In this document: positions 40,587 through 47,836 of the stretch, piece after piece
Layout: every line of letters starts with the position of its first letter
Numbering within the stretch: the first letter of the stretch is position 1
Assembly (NCBI GenBank): GCA_028279945.1
Contig: JANQMT010000165.1
Location: forward strand, 1 to 48,828
DNA: 48,828 nt
Reading direction: 5' to 3'
Origin: JAKSCF01 sp028279945
GTDB taxonomy: Bacteria; Bacillota; Clostridia; Peptostreptococcales; JAAYPU01
Notes under the pieces: model-generated
What the model was told of the DNA's origin: nothing
Database searches by the model: none
What the model saw: the letters and a program-made list of their open reading frames with translations, nothing else
Position numbers and translations under genes: made by a program

Positions 40587-40927
40587 TAAGACCTCGTAAT
40601 CTGTGCCGGTGAAAACTTTAAGAGTTCACAAAGAACTTTAATGACGCCTTTGAGCCCTTCATGAACACTACCCACGTCACCCACTATCACCAAAGAACCG
40701 CTAAATCGGTCAAGAAAACCAATTTGGACACCAGAAGCTTTAGTGGCAACATCTGCTGCGATAATCGCCGCTTCACTGGGTGTAATGGTCATGATTCCAA
40801 TAGCACCTGTGGTATCCTCACTTAACCCCAGTCTCTTACAAACCTCACGTCTTGGGTTGGCAATAAGATGTGCTAACGTAATCTGTTTACCTGGTACATA
40901 TTCTTGTATTACACGCTGTTTTTCCAT
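40586..40927 (-). CDS. eutS: Hexameric shell protein EutS (permuted BMC domain)
   Basis: 113 aa. QEYVPGKQITLAHLIANPR at the N-terminus and GAIGIMTITPSEAAIIAADVA, FSGSLVIVGDVGSVHEGLKGV identify EutS, whose permuted BMC domain makes bent hexamers for shell edges. It is the first gene of the main operon, about 90 nt after a strong promoter with an ANTAR leader in between. Confidence 0.95.
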   Translation of the reverse strand: MEKQRVIQEYVPGKQITLAHLIANPRREVCKRLGLSEDTTGAIGIMTITPSEAAIIAADVATKASGVQIGFLDRFSGSLVIVGDVGSVHEGLKGVIKVLCELLKFSPAQITRS

Positions 40928-40946
40928 ACTAGATATTCTCCTTCTA

Positions 40947-41017
40947 CGAAAAAAGCTCGCAGTAATCTAATGATCCCTACAAGCTTCAGTGCTTAATATC
41001 CAGTACGCCGTTGTACT
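40947..41017 (-). promoter_or_regulatory. EutV (ANTAR) antitermination leader before eutS
   Basis: Minus strand hairpin 1 is AGTAC-AACGGC-GTACT (41017-41002) and hairpin 2 is AAGC-ACTGAA-GCTT (40994-40981); both hexaloops have A1 and G4, the EutV recognition pattern. The 3' arm of hairpin 2 is part of the terminator 5' arm AAGCTTGTAG (40986-40977), which pairs over 10 bp with CTGCGAGCTT (40962-40953) and is followed by TTTTTT. Binding of EutV to both hairpins would block the terminator. Confidence 0.92.
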
Positions 41018-41024
41018 TGATGTA

Positions 41025-41053
41025 ATTATAACATACTTGTATTAAGCATTCAA
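41025..41053 (-). promoter_or_regulatory. Sigma-A promoter of the main eut operon
   Basis: Minus strand TTGAAT, 17-bp spacer, TATAAT (consensus -10). Predicted start near 41018, so the transcript begins almost at the first ANTAR hairpin. Confidence 0.85.
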
Positions 41054-41056
41054 CTT

Positions 41057-41092
41057 TTTTTGGGGTTCTATTTTTAATATCATCAACGTCAT
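41057..41092 (-). repeat. 36-bp conserved upstream element, copy before eutS
   Basis: Identical at 31 of 36 positions to 45036-45071. Core on the minus strand: AGAACCCCAAAAA preceded by an ATGA-GTT-ATGA pattern. It ends 4 bp upstream of the eutS -35 box. Function unknown. Confidence 0.65.
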
Positions 41093-41101
41093 AATAATCT
41101 T

Positions 41102-42571
41102 TTAAAACATACTAGTGTTTGATTCAAATACCAATGTTTTAATGACAACCGGAACAACACTTCCACCAGAGATTGCTTTTCCAATATCAATATAGTCGCC
41201 TTCTGCAACTTTTAGCTGGTCGATGCATATAATTTGGCTATTGCTGCAATGCGCTTTAATGGATTGGCCCATTACTTTTCCTGCATCTTGTTCCAATATA
41301 ATGATAATTGGGCAGCCCTCTTCTATATGGTTTCTCAAACCGGCAATGATTCCTTTTGCATAAATTTTCATTTCTTCAAAACTATTGCAATGTTTTTCTG
41401 ATATCGCAATAGCAATAGGCGTAGGAAAATCATAGTTTGCAAATAAGCGGATACTATTTTGAACCGCTAACTTTATTCCATCCTCAGTTAGTGCGTAAGC
41501 CTCTTTAAAAGGTAATAATACCGGAATATTTTTAAGCGGTAACAAGTCATTATCAACTAATATGGTACTTCCGCTCACATCTAATGTTTGTGATCCCGCT
41601 CCAATTACTGTGGCTCTAATGGTTTCAGTCGGTTTGGTAAGTACTCTTCCTTTTGATTCAAAAACAACTTTAATTCTTTCACCTAATAGTGGACCAACAT
41701 CCCCATATTGACATAGTTGTGGGATTTCATGAGAAACAGATGTTTCGTATATCCAGTCGGCGACCCCACCCGAAAACATAATAACATCAATCTCATTACC
41801 ATAACCAATAGGGTCCCCTAAAATTAAACTTGAAATCTCCTTTGGTAATGATATGCCAAATAACACATTCCAAATGATTAATGCCATGTTGGAACAAATA
41901 TCATCAAATAATACTTTGTTGAATAAACTTCCTTCCTGTAACTGGACGTTCATATATTTTAAAATTGAATTCAATGGTTCTGCAATTTTTAAAATCTTTC
42001 CGGATTGAGAATCTAGCTGCAGTAGTCGTGCTCCAACATTGATACAACAACTGTCAATGACCTCACCGTTCTTAAAGATACCAATATTAGCAGTACCTCC
42101 ACCTACATCAATGTTTGCAACCGTACAGTAATGCTTGAGTGAATACTCACAAGCGCCGGACCCTTTGCCTGCTATGATACCTTCGAGACATCCACCTGCT
42201 GTAGCCACAACAAAATCACCCATAAAGTCGGCAATTTTGTTTGATATTCTTCTTGCATTTTCTTTCTTTGCTGTTTCACCAGTAATAATTACGGCACCTG
42301 TTTGAATACTATCGGGTTTGAAACCTGCTTCACGTAACTCAAAATCTATAAAATAATAAATGGATTCAGCATCTATTAAACCGTCCTCTAGAATAGGTGT
42401 CCTATAAATTTTACTTTTGTAAATAATTACTTTTTCAGTTATTTGCATTCGGGGTACTAACGAACCTGGTGCAACATTTTTAATTGTCAGCTGGCTGATT
42501 ACCAATTGAGTCGTTGTTGTACCAATATCAATTCCAATACTATTAATAACCTCACATACTCCATTTTCCAT
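41102..42571 (-). CDS. eutA: Ethanolamine ammonia-lyase reactivating factor EutA, copy 2
   Basis: 489 aa. SIGIDIGTTTTQLVIS, VITGETAKKENARRISNKI, ANIDVGGGTANIGIFKNGEV and ATVIGAGSQTLDVSGS are EutA signatures. It is clearly paralogous to copy 1 (same motifs and order) but divergent and lower in G+C. It ends the eutB2-C2-A2 operon; no terminator is seen between it and the eutS promoter, so read-through into the main operon is possible. It presumably reactivates the second lyase. Confidence 0.93.
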   Translation of the reverse strand: MENGVCEVINSIGIDIGTTTTQLVISQLTIKNVAPGSLVPRMQITEKVIIYKSKIYRTPILEDGLIDAESIYYFIDFELREAGFKPDSIQTGAVIITGETAKKENARRISNKIADFMGDFVVATAGGCLEGIIAGKGSGACEYSLKHYCTVANIDVGGGTANIGIFKNGEVIDSCCINVGARLLQLDSQSGKILKIAEPLNSILKYMNVQLQEGSLFNKVLFDDICSNMALIIWNVLFGISLPKEISSLILGDPIGYGNEIDVIMFSGGVADWIYETSVSHEIPQLCQYGDVGPLLGERIKVVFESKGRVLTKPTETIRATVIGAGSQTLDVSGSTILVDNDLLPLKNIPVLLPFKEAYALTEDGIKLAVQNSIRLFANYDFPTPIAIAISEKHCNSFEEMKIYAKGIIAGLRNHIEEGCPIIIILEQDAGKVMGQSIKAHCSNSQIICIDQLKVAEGDYIDIGKAISGGSVVPVVIKTLVFESNTSMF

Positions 42572-42580
42572 GCAATTCTC

Positions 42581-43423
42581 CTATTGATTTTTCAACCTTT
42601 CAGATAGTTTTACGCCACTAGCTTTGTGATTTAAAATAGTTTTGACTACCGTTGCAAGATGCGCCCCGGCTTCCGCAGGAGGCGTACCCCCTTTGTGAAT
42701 GTTTGAAATAACGGTTCTGTCTGCTTCAACAGTATTATCGTTTGGCCGGTAAATAATATACGCACTCAAGCTTTCAGCAGTGGTGAGTCCAGGTCTCTCA
42801 CCAATTAATTGTACAACCACATCACAATCCAGCATTTTTCCAATTTCGTCTTCAACACCAACTCGTCCATATTTAACGAAAAATGGGACGCCCATTTCGA
42901 TCCCTTCTGTTTTCAAACCTTGTGTAAAAGCAGGAAGTATATCATCTAGATTGTTTTCTATAGCTGTAGAACTTAGTCCATCAACAATTATTAGCTGCAC
43001 TTTCTTTTTCTTTGGACATTTCTCTAAAATTATATTTCTTGATTCTTCAGTTAGCTTTTTTCCAGACTCTGGTTTCATTAAATACATATTTTTATCTACA
43101 ACCACTGTTTGAACACTAAATAAATCATGTTTCTTTAGTAATTCCTCAGAGACTTCGGTAAAAACTGCATCTACCGCTGCTGCATGATCTGCAAGAAAAT
43201 TTAATAATGAACCCGTTTTTTGTCGTGTTCCTGCTCTTCCTATAAGTATTCTTGCAGGTGTCGAACTTCTCATTACTTTCAATGCCTCTATGTTATGGGG
43301 ATTTTCAATGCCTATAATTTCTTTTGATTCTAATTCAATTGGTTCTGTTTCATCATTTTCCGAATAGGCAGCTAATTGATTCATCACTTCTTGAACAATT
43401 TTATTTTTCAAATTTTCGTCCAT
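42581..43423 (-). CDS. eutC: Ethanolamine ammonia-lyase small subunit, copy 2
   Basis: 280 aa. Residues 4-19 (NLKNKIVQEVMNQLAAY) form an encapsulation-like helix. Family motifs: STPARILIGRAGTRQKTG (about 65), LNFLADHAAAVDAVF, LIIVDGLSSTAIE, FFVKYGRVGVEDEIG, LIGERPGLTTAESLSAY, and HKGGTPPAEAGAHLATV. A full-length active-looking paralogue of copy 1, 14 bp after eutB2. Confidence 0.94.
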   Translation of the reverse strand: MDENLKNKIVQEVMNQLAAYSENDETEPIELESKEIIGIENPHNIEALKVMRSSTPARILIGRAGTRQKTGSLLNFLADHAAAVDAVFTEVSEELLKKHDLFSVQTVVVDKNMYLMKPESGKKLTEESRNIILEKCPKKKKVQLIIVDGLSSTAIENNLDDILPAFTQGLKTEGIEMGVPFFVKYGRVGVEDEIGKMLDCDVVVQLIGERPGLTTAESLSAYIIYRPNDNTVEADRTVISNIHKGGTPPAEAGAHLATVVKTILNHKASGVKLSERLKNQ

Positions 43424-43437
43424 TTGTTACCTCCTTA

Positions 43438-44799
43438 TTATTCAAAAATTGAAGGATCGCCAGCCAGTTCAGTCAATAGTCCATCCTTCATAATCCCATG
43501 CTTTTCAAGCCATTTTTCAAATTCTGGCGCTGGTCTCAAACCTAAAATTTCTCTAATACTAGCATCATCATGAAAACTAGTATCTTGATAACTCAACATG
43601 CAATCATCGCCACCACTTACACCCATAAAATAAGTTGAACCTGCCATAGCACAAAGCATTGTACCAATTTCTTGATCATCTTGATCTGCTTTCATATGAT
43701 TGGTGTAACAAGGCGCAATTCCCATAGGAAGCCCATGCATCTTACCCATGAACAAATCTTCCAAGTCAGCACGAATGACTTCTTTCCCTGTATAAATGGT
43801 TTCAGGCCCTATAAAGCCGGATACGTTGTTTAACATAAATGGCTGGTACCTTTTTGCCAATCCATAGCAACGGGCTTCAAGCGTCATAATGTCAACGTCT
43901 TGATGACAGTTCAAAGATATTTCTGAACCTTGTCCTGTTTCGAAATACATGACATTTGGTCCAGCTGATGTGCCTAATTTAAGCGTCATTTCCCGTGCTT
44001 CATCAAGCATTTTTACAGAAATTCCAAACGCATCATTTGCAGACTGTGTCCCTGCAATACTTTGAAACAATAAGTCAATAGGTATCTTTTTTTCTAAGGC
44101 TTGCATTTGAGTGGTAACATGTGCAAGCACACAACACTGTGTTGGAATGTCATATTTTTTTTGAAAACTTACAATTGAATGCATGATACGCCTAAAATTC
44201 TCAATATTGTCTTCCACCGGATTCACTCCAAGCACAGCATCGCCGCAACCATAAGTTAAACCTTCTTTAATAGATGCCAATATCCCGTCAACATGATCGG
44301 TAGGATGATTGGGTTGATTCCTAAAAGAAAGTGTATCAGGCAAACCGATTGTTGTATTGCAATGGCTCTGGATACTAATCTTTTTCGAAGCGGTGACCAA
44401 ATCCATTGTAGACATTAGTTTTGCAGCTGCTGCAATCATCTCACTTGTCATCCCTCGGCTTAGATTTAAAAGCTCTTTTTGTGTGGCCTTACGGCTCAAA
44501 ATATAATCTCTGAGTTCTGCTACGGTCCACCTTGAAATACTATTGTATATGCTCAAATTAATATCATCATAAATAGCCCTGGTAATTTCATCAATCTCGT
44601 AGGCAATAACCGGATTTTCATAGATGTCCTTTAGTTCCATATTGGCGAGACATAATTTTGCAGCAACACGCTCTGTTGCTTTAAAAGCAGATATACCTGC
44701 AAGAGCATCACCCGATTTTTCATTATTTGCCTTTGCTAAAACATCTCTTACAGATTTGAATGTAAATACTTGGTTTCTGATTTTGCTTCTTAAATTCAT
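43438..44799 (-). CDS. eutB: Ethanolamine ammonia-lyase large subunit, copy 2
   Basis: 453 aa, same length as copy 1. Motifs: LAKANNEKSGDALAGISA, HCNTTIGLPDTLSFRNQPN, EGLTYGCGDAVLGVNPV, MYFETGQGSEISLNCHQ, and NHMKADQDDQEIGTMLC. First gene of a three-gene operon controlled by its own ANTAR leader. Sampled G+C is about 38%, lower than copy 1, which argues for a separate origin rather than recent duplication. The catalytic segments look intact, so either isoenzymes with different expression or a related amino-alcohol substrate is possible. Confidence 0.94.
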   Translation of the reverse strand: MNLRSKIRNQVFTFKSVRDVLAKANNEKSGDALAGISAFKATERVAAKLCLANMELKDIYENPVIAYEIDEITRAIYDDINLSIYNSISRWTVAELRDYILSRKATQKELLNLSRGMTSEMIAAAAKLMSTMDLVTASKKISIQSHCNTTIGLPDTLSFRNQPNHPTDHVDGILASIKEGLTYGCGDAVLGVNPVEDNIENFRRIMHSIVSFQKKYDIPTQCCVLAHVTTQMQALEKKIPIDLLFQSIAGTQSANDAFGISVKMLDEAREMTLKLGTSAGPNVMYFETGQGSEISLNCHQDVDIMTLEARCYGLAKRYQPFMLNNVSGFIGPETIYTGKEVIRADLEDLFMGKMHGLPMGIAPCYTNHMKADQDDQEIGTMLCAMAGSTYFMGVSGGDDCMLSYQDTSFHDDASIREILGLRPAPEFEKWLEKHGIMKDGLLTELAGDPSIFE

Positions 44800-44835
44800 T
44801 ATTAAATCACCTCCAATAAAATTGTACTAACACTT

Positions 44836-44921
44836 CAAAAAAACAAAAGCTCACACAGGTATGATAAATATACTGCATGAGCTCCATCACTCAACAAAAT
44901 AAATGCATCATTGCATTTATT
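44836..44921 (-). promoter_or_regulatory. EutV (ANTAR) antitermination leader before eutB2
   Basis: Minus strand hairpin 1 is AATAAATGC-AATGAT-GCATTTATT (44921-44898), a 9-bp stem with A1/G4 hexaloop. Hairpin 2 is TGAGT-GATGGA-GCTCA (44893-44878), with G4 but G at position 1. Its 3' arm overlaps terminator arm AGCTCATGCAG (44883-44873), which pairs over 11 bp (including G-T pairs) with CTGTGTGAGCT (44858-44848), followed by TTTTGTTTTTTT. Confidence 0.87.
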
Positions 44922-44944
44922 ATTCCATTATTAAATTTATAATC

Positions 44945-44973
44945 ACTTTATCAGAATATTTAGAAAAATTCAA
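44945..44973 (-). promoter_or_regulatory. Sigma-A-type promoter of eutB2-C2-A2
   Basis: Minus strand TTGAAT, 17-bp spacer, TAAAGT. The -35 is the same hexamer as at eutS, the -10 is weaker. Predicted start about 17 nt before the first ANTAR hairpin. Confidence 0.55.
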
Positions 44974-45035
44974 GCAGTTACCCATTTATTTTAAATGATT
45001 TTTTTGAATCAAAATATTAGGTATTCTTGCTTCTA

Positions 45036-45071
45036 TTTTTGGGGTTCTGTTTTTTATCTCATGAACTTCAT
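45036..45071 (-). repeat. 36-bp conserved upstream element, copy before eutB2
   Basis: 31 of 36 positions match 41057-41092. Here it lies about 60 bp upstream of the proposed eutB2 -35 and directly after the rubrerythrin-like gene stop. It includes the short palindrome ATGAAGTTCAT. Confidence 0.65.
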
Positions 45072-45078
45072 CTGCATT

Positions 45079-45531
45079 TTATTGTATTTCATCATATTTA
45101 TTTTTAAACATCTGATAATGAGATAACTCCCATTCGGACAATTTTTTAAATAGTTTTTGGGTTGGCTCATCTGTGGCACGCTTACCGGCTTCATCATAAA
45201 ATCTAACAGCTTCAAGCTCTAAATCCATAATATGTTGAAACGCTTCTTTTAAATCTTCAAACCTAAAGTTTTTGATTTCACCCCAGTCAAAAATATCAGG
45301 TGGAGAAATCTCATCAATAAACTTTAACATGTTAACGCTTAATCCTTCATATTTGAATTTTAATAATTCCTCCAACCAGCTTACATGAAGAATTTCTTCT
45401 TCCGCTAAATCTCTAAATACACCGCTCACTGCATCCGAGTTTATTTTCCTCGACTGTGCCAAATAATACTCATATCCTTCATATTCATGCTCAATCGCTT
45501 GTTTGATTATTGATATTTCATCATAATGCAT
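45079..45531 (-). CDS. Rubrerythrin-like ferritin-fold diiron protein
   Basis: 150 aa from ATG 45531, eight bases after GGAGGTGA; an ATG at 45549 sits on the Shine-Dalgarno itself. The four-helix ligand pattern is present: Glu in HEYEGYEYYLA, E-E-x-x-H in LAEEEILHVSWLEELL, Glu in DLELEAVRFYDEAG and E-x-x-x-H in EWELSHYQMF. The rubredoxin domain of classical rubrerythrins is missing. Likely role: peroxide or oxygen protection in an anaerobe. It is monocistronic as far as can be seen. Confidence 0.85.
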   Translation of the reverse strand: MHYDEISIIKQAIEHEYEGYEYYLAQSRKINSDAVSGVFRDLAEEEILHVSWLEELLKFKYEGLSVNMLKFIDEISPPDIFDWGEIKNFRFEDLKEAFQHIMDLELEAVRFYDEAGKRATDEPTQKLFKKLSEWELSHYQMFKNKYDEIQ

Positions 45532-45617
45532 AGATGCTATCACCTCCATTTATATTTATCTTTTCAATAGTTTAACCCATAACCATTGATATTACTAGAT
45601 AAATTATAAAACACAAC

Positions 45618-45646
45618 TTGTAATCATTTTAATGTTCCAGTAAGAT
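45618..45646 (+). promoter_or_regulatory. Possible sigma-A promoter for the ABC-class ATPase gene
   Basis: TTGTAA, 17-bp spacer, TAAGAT, about 55 bp before the GTG start at 45701, which has AAGGAGAG in front. Confidence 0.45.
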
Positions 45647-45700
45647 TAGAATGTACTCTATATGAAAAAATAATGAATCTCATGTAAAAAGGAGAGATTT

Positions 45701-47404
45701 GTGTTGAAATCCCCTAAAGATCTTGAAAAATTATTAAATAGAATAGATGGAAAAGGTTATAAGGCCTATAAAGAAATACAGGGCCAATATGAATACAGTC
45801 ATTTTGTTTTATCCATTGACTATGTACAAGGAGATCCCTTTGCTTCTCCATCAAGAATCCGTGTAACAGTACCCGGAGAAAAAGGAAAGTTTCCGCAAGC
45901 GCTATATAACACTTCCTATAAAAAAAGAGCGGTTATAGATTTTTTAAGTAGGACCGTTGCAAAGAATATACGCCAAATATCCCCTATAATAACCGGTTCG
46001 GGTAAAAGTGGATTGCTTTCTATTGGATACTGCGGACAGGAAATCTTAGATAGAAATTACGTTGTGATTGACCAAAGGCAAATAGAAGCACGGCTGGAAG
46101 TAGGACTTCCTGCTGCCGGCAGAAGAATACTTGCCAAAGAGGCAAAGAAAATATTCCTTGATGTGATGCCGCATATCGTCGATGCCTCTTTGTTTTTCAA
46201 TGCCATTTCTAAAGAAAAGCTGTATAACCAAGTAAAGCTGGCCGAAGATCAATATGCTTTACGTGAGGTATTGACAGCAAGAAAGCTGGTAGCCTTTATT
46301 GCCAACGGCAGCATACTTCCCAGAGAAAGCGGCATTTCCCAACGGCCCATGATAAAAAAGGCGGTACCCTTTCAAAGTCCAAAAGCATATGAAATCGAAC
46401 TTACCCTGCCCAATTACGGCCCTATTAAGGGTATGGGTATTCCGGAAGGTATCACCCTCATTGTAGGGGGAGGCTTTCACGGAAAATCTACATTACTGCA
46501 AGCTCTTGAGCTTGGTGTTTATGACCATATTGCTAATGATGGAAGAGAATATCTCGTCACTCTGGACAATGGGGTAAAAATCAAAGCTGAAAACGGAAGA
46601 AGTATAGAAAAGGTTAATATTTCACCTTTTATCAATAACCTGCCTATGGAACAAAATACTGTAAGATTCTCAACAGAAAATGCCAGCGGGAGTACTTCAC
46701 AAGCTGCCAATATCATGGAAGCATTAGAGATTGGAGCTGAATTACTGTTAATCGATGAAGATACCAGTGCCACTAATTTTATGATTCGTGATGGAAGAAT
46801 GCAGAAGTTGGTTCAAAAAGAAAAAGAGCCTATTACACCTTTCATTGATAAAGTCAGAACCCTATATAAACAACAAGGTGTGTCTACAATATTGGTTATC
46901 GGAGGTTCAGGAGACTATTTTGAAGTTGCCGACCACGTTATTATGATGGACGAATATCAACCAAAAGACGTTACAGAAAAAGCCAAAGCAGTTATCCAAC
47001 AGGCTCAAAATTCGAGAAAAGCAGAAGATAATCACCATGGACAAGCAAAACCCAATAGAGTTTTATTAAGCCCTACATTTTCTACCGGCAATGCCAAAGT
47101 CAAACCAAGAGGCACTGACGGCATCCAATATAACAGAACCGATATTGATCTCAGAGATTTAGAACAGCTCATTGATCCCAATCAAACCAACGCCATTTGC
47201 TTTATACTTCAATACATAAGCAAACAGATTGTAAACCATCAATCAACCTTGCCCGAAGTCGTCGCAAAAGTATATGAGGACATTAACACAAAAGGATTGG
47301 ATATCATATCTCCTTACAGAGGTCATCCGGGAAACATTGCTTTACCTAGAAAACATGAAATCATCGGTGCTTTAAATCGGTTTAGGAATTTAAAAATAAA
47401 ATAG
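45701..47404 (+). CDS. ABC-class ATPase of the ABC_ATPase/MRB1590-like family
   Basis: 567 aa from GTG 45701. The N-terminal about 220 residues are family-specific (ASPSRIRVTVPGEKGKFP, RRILAKEAKKIFLDVMPHIV). A Walker A GGGFHGKST lies near 254 in TLIVGGGFHGKSTLLQALEL, an ABC-signature-like FSTENASGSTSQAANI near 325, Walker B LLLIDEDTSATNFMIRD near 350, and a histidine-less switch region VIGGSGDYFEVADHVIMMD. The layout matches a soluble predicted ATPase family whose eukaryotic member MRB1590 binds RNA. It has no membrane partner. The bacterial function is not established. Confidence 0.85.
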   Translation: MLKSPKDLEKLLNRIDGKGYKAYKEIQGQYEYSHFVLSIDYVQGDPFASPSRIRVTVPGEKGKFPQALYNTSYKKRAVIDFLSRTVAKNIRQISPIITGSGKSGLLSIGYCGQEILDRNYVVIDQRQIEARLEVGLPAAGRRILAKEAKKIFLDVMPHIVDASLFFNAISKEKLYNQVKLAEDQYALREVLTARKLVAFIANGSILPRESGISQRPMIKKAVPFQSPKAYEIELTLPNYGPIKGMGIPEGITLIVGGGFHGKSTLLQALELGVYDHIANDGREYLVTLDNGVKIKAENGRSIEKVNISPFINNLPMEQNTVRFSTENASGSTSQAANIMEALEIGAELLLIDEDTSATNFMIRDGRMQKLVQKEKEPITPFIDKVRTLYKQQGVSTILVIGGSGDYFEVADHVIMMDEYQPKDVTEKAKAVIQQAQNSRKAEDNHHGQAKPNRVLLSPTFSTGNAKVKPRGTDGIQYNRTDIDLRDLEQLIDPNQTNAICFILQYISKQIVNHQSTLPEVVAKVYEDINTKGLDIISPYRGHPGNIALPRKHEIIGALNRFRNLKIK

Positions 47405-47440
47405 AATACCTCCTCTGGTTAATAATATGATTTGTTCACA

Positions 47441-47644
47441 TTAAAATAGTAGTTTGAAGAACGCCACTATGATAACGCCTCCTCCAATTATCACCATAGC
47501 AGGAACGATAATAATCGGAAAAACAATTAAAACCAGTATTGGGAATAGGAGAATAAGACATATTTTTAAAATACCTATTCCTAATTTTACTAAAAAGAAA
47601 AAAACGCAAAATACAAAAAATAATCCCAGCATCATTTCAAACAT
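47441..47644 (-). CDS. Small hydrophobic membrane protein
   Basis: 67 aa, almost entirely hydrophobic, with two probable membrane helices (about 5-25 and 28-62). The ATG at 47644 is preceded by AGAGGTGA at 5-nt spacing, which supports translation. Unknown function. It is convergent with the ATPase gene, 36 bp apart. The opposite-strand frame here lacks such signals. Confidence 0.6.
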   Translation of the reverse strand: MFEMMLGLFFVFCVFFFLVKLGIGILKICLILLFPILVLIVFPIIIVPAMVIIGGGVIIVAFFKLLF

Positions 47645-47770
47645 TCAAATCACCTCTACTACAGTATATTTATCATACATTAGCATATCATTTAAGGTTT
47701 GTTAGAATAAGGTTAGAAAAGTATGCTTTCGCTGTAATTGTGGCAAATTATGAATTGCTATAAATAATCC

Positions 47771-47787
47771 CAGAGTTTTAAACTCTG
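47771..47787. terminator. Short palindromic hairpin between the small membrane protein and the chimeric gene
   Basis: CAGAGTTT-T-AAACTCTG. It lies about 50 bp downstream of the chimeric ORF (minus strand), but no U-tract follows, so terminator function is doubtful. Confidence 0.3.
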
Positions 47788-47836
47788 ATACACATGTATT
47801 TGATCCTATTTAAATGCTTTATTAATGATCTTGAAT

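Noticed and set aside
44800..45078. Adenosylcobalamin riboswitch expected in some Firmicute eut loci
   Set aside because: No B12-box or conserved cobalamin aptamer core could be found here or in the other eut leaders; the leaders are explained by ANTAR hairpins.
47454..47705. 83-codon plus-strand frame opposite the small membrane protein
   Set aside because: No RBS; the minus-strand frame has AGAGGTGA at correct spacing and a coherent membrane-protein composition.
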